From CALAGJ01 sp964293305 (GTDB lineage Bacteria; Bacteroidota; Bacteroidia; Chitinophagales; Chitinophagaceae), in NCBI GenBank assembly GCA_964293305.1, contig CAXYYO010000028.1, forward strand, positions 1 through 44,102: a DNA stretch of 44,102 nt. Direction: 5' to 3'. The translations under genes were made by a program, and so were the position numbers. The notes beneath the pieces are model-generated. The model was not told where the DNA came from and did no database searches. It saw only the letters and a program-made list of their open reading frames with translations. Below, piece by piece: positions 43,457-44,102 of the stretch. The number at the start of each line of letters is the position of its first letter. Positions within the stretch are counted from its first letter, which is position 1.

Positions 43457-44102
43457 ATGCGGGCTTTTGTTATTGGTTTATTGAGTCTAATGTATCTTAC
43501 AGTGGCAGCACAAAAACAAACTGCTACAATTTCAGGTTTGGTAACAGATGAAAATGAAAAGCCAATTGCAGGAGTGTTGATAGCTGTATTGAATAATCAA
43601 AAGCAAACCATTACAAATGACACCGGTTTTTTTACAATTATTTTGCCGGCACAAAAGCCTTTAGCATTGGTATTTAGCTCAACGGGCTATGCTTCCCAAC
43701 AAAAAAACTTTTATTTGTTGCCGGATGAGCAGGAGGTCATCAACATACAACTACGCCATATAAGCAATCAATTAGAGGAAGTAGTTGTTACAGATACAAG
43801 ACAGCGTGTAGAAAGTGGCCGCATTAGTATTGATGCATCCCGTGCACTTGTAAATCCATCACCCCTTCAAAGCATTGAAAGTCTTATAAAAGTATTTGTT
43901 GGCAGTAACAATGAGCTTACTTCCCAATACACAGTAAGGGGCGGTAGCTATGAGGAAAATCTTGTATATGTAAATGATTTTGAAATTTACAGACCATTTT
44001 TGGTACGAAGTGAACAGCAAGAGGGGTTAAGGTATATAAACCCTGAAATGACAGGTAATGTAAAATCTTATGCAGGCGGATTTCAGGTAAAATATGGAGA
44101 CA
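43457..44102 (+). CDS. TonB-dependent receptor, N-terminal part (runs off right edge)
   Basis: The 215 residues present start with a signal peptide (MRAFVIGLLSLMYLTVAAQ). A carboxypeptidase-like regulatory domain (about 22-105; ISGLVTDENEKPIAGVLIAV, TGFFTIILP, LVFSSTGYASQ) is followed by a linker (EEVVVTDTRQR) and the start of the plug (SPLQSIESLIKVFVGSNNEL, YTVRGGSYEENLVYVNDFEIYRP). The barrel lies outside the window. It is divergent from the T9SS cargo gene. No SusD-like partner can be seen. Substrate unknown. Confidence 0.93.
   Translation, partial: MRAFVIGLLSLMYLTVAAQKQTATISGLVTDENEKPIAGVLIAVLNNQKQTITNDTGFFTIILPAQKPLALVFSSTGYASQQKNFYLLPDEQEVINIQLRHISNQLEEVVVTDTRQRVESGRISIDASRALVNPSPLQSIESLIKVFVGSNNELTSQYTVRGGSYEENLVYVNDFEIYRPFLVRSEQQEGLRYINPEMTGNVKSYAGGFQVKYGD

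Overview
The window is a chromosomal segment of a member of the Bacteroidota, most likely family Chitinophagaceae. This rests on the 16S rRNA 5' half at the left edge (read by eye), low GC with an AT-rich background, promoters of the Bacteroidota type (TTG, about 19-21 nt, TAnnTTTG) instead of E. coli -35/-10 boxes, mostly weak Shine-Dalgarno sites, a type IX secretion sorting domain, and a TonB-dependent receptor with a carboxypeptidase-like N-terminal domain.

Layout. 1-537: start of a leftward rRNA operon (16S, cut by the window edge), with two tandem promoters at 761-791 and 919-948. About 1000-2500: a gene-free, very AT-rich island. 2552-3424: leftward rpsL-rpsG unit ending in a terminator, without fusA behind it. 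3704-5072: secreted PD40 beta-propeller protein and a rhodanese. 5420-5507: tRNA-Ser(GCU), with a strong palindrome further on at 5762-5816. 6008-8023: secreted GH65 glycoside hydrolase. 8184-11310: four overlapping or closely spaced genes for an ABC-2 exporter, a LolA-like periplasmic protein and an archaemetzincin lipoprotein. 11438-14482: Nfu Fe-S carrier, ArsC-like protein, HldD, pterin dehydratase and a DUF4126 membrane protein. 14625-17921: PurF and a NupC-type nucleoside transporter. 18144-25959: leftward cluster yjjG-like, fRMsr, comEC, purH, leuS. 26059-27312: SDR and cupin. 28117-30093: gyrB. 30350-31663: hypothetical secreted protein flanked by imperfect direct repeats and apparently decayed DNA. 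31664-33417: LuxR-type regulator divergent from an ECF sigma factor whose anti-sigma gene survives only as a fragment. 33588-35834: low-molecular-weight protein phosphatase, hisS, DUF3592. 35842-41807: tight leftward operon of M23 peptidase, bcp, tmk, nadC, SUI1-like, flippase-like and DUF3108 genes. 41984-43330: T9SS cargo protein. 43457-44102: start of a TonB-dependent receptor, cut by the window edge.

Most of the window is housekeeping: translation (rpsL, rpsG, leuS, hisS, tRNA-Ser), purine synthesis and nucleoside uptake (purF, purH, nupC), NAD and dTDP synthesis (nadC, tmk), LPS heptose (hldD), redox repair (bcp, fRMsr) and DNA topology (gyrB). I found no CRISPR array, prophage, complete insertion sequence or recognisable defence system. 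The observations most worth a second look are an approximately 45-residue in-frame insertion in LeuRS that contains a palindrome, the decayed anti-sigma gene behind an intact ECF sigma factor, the archaemetzincin lipoprotein inside an ABC exporter operon, and the AT-rich island between the rRNA operon and rpsG.
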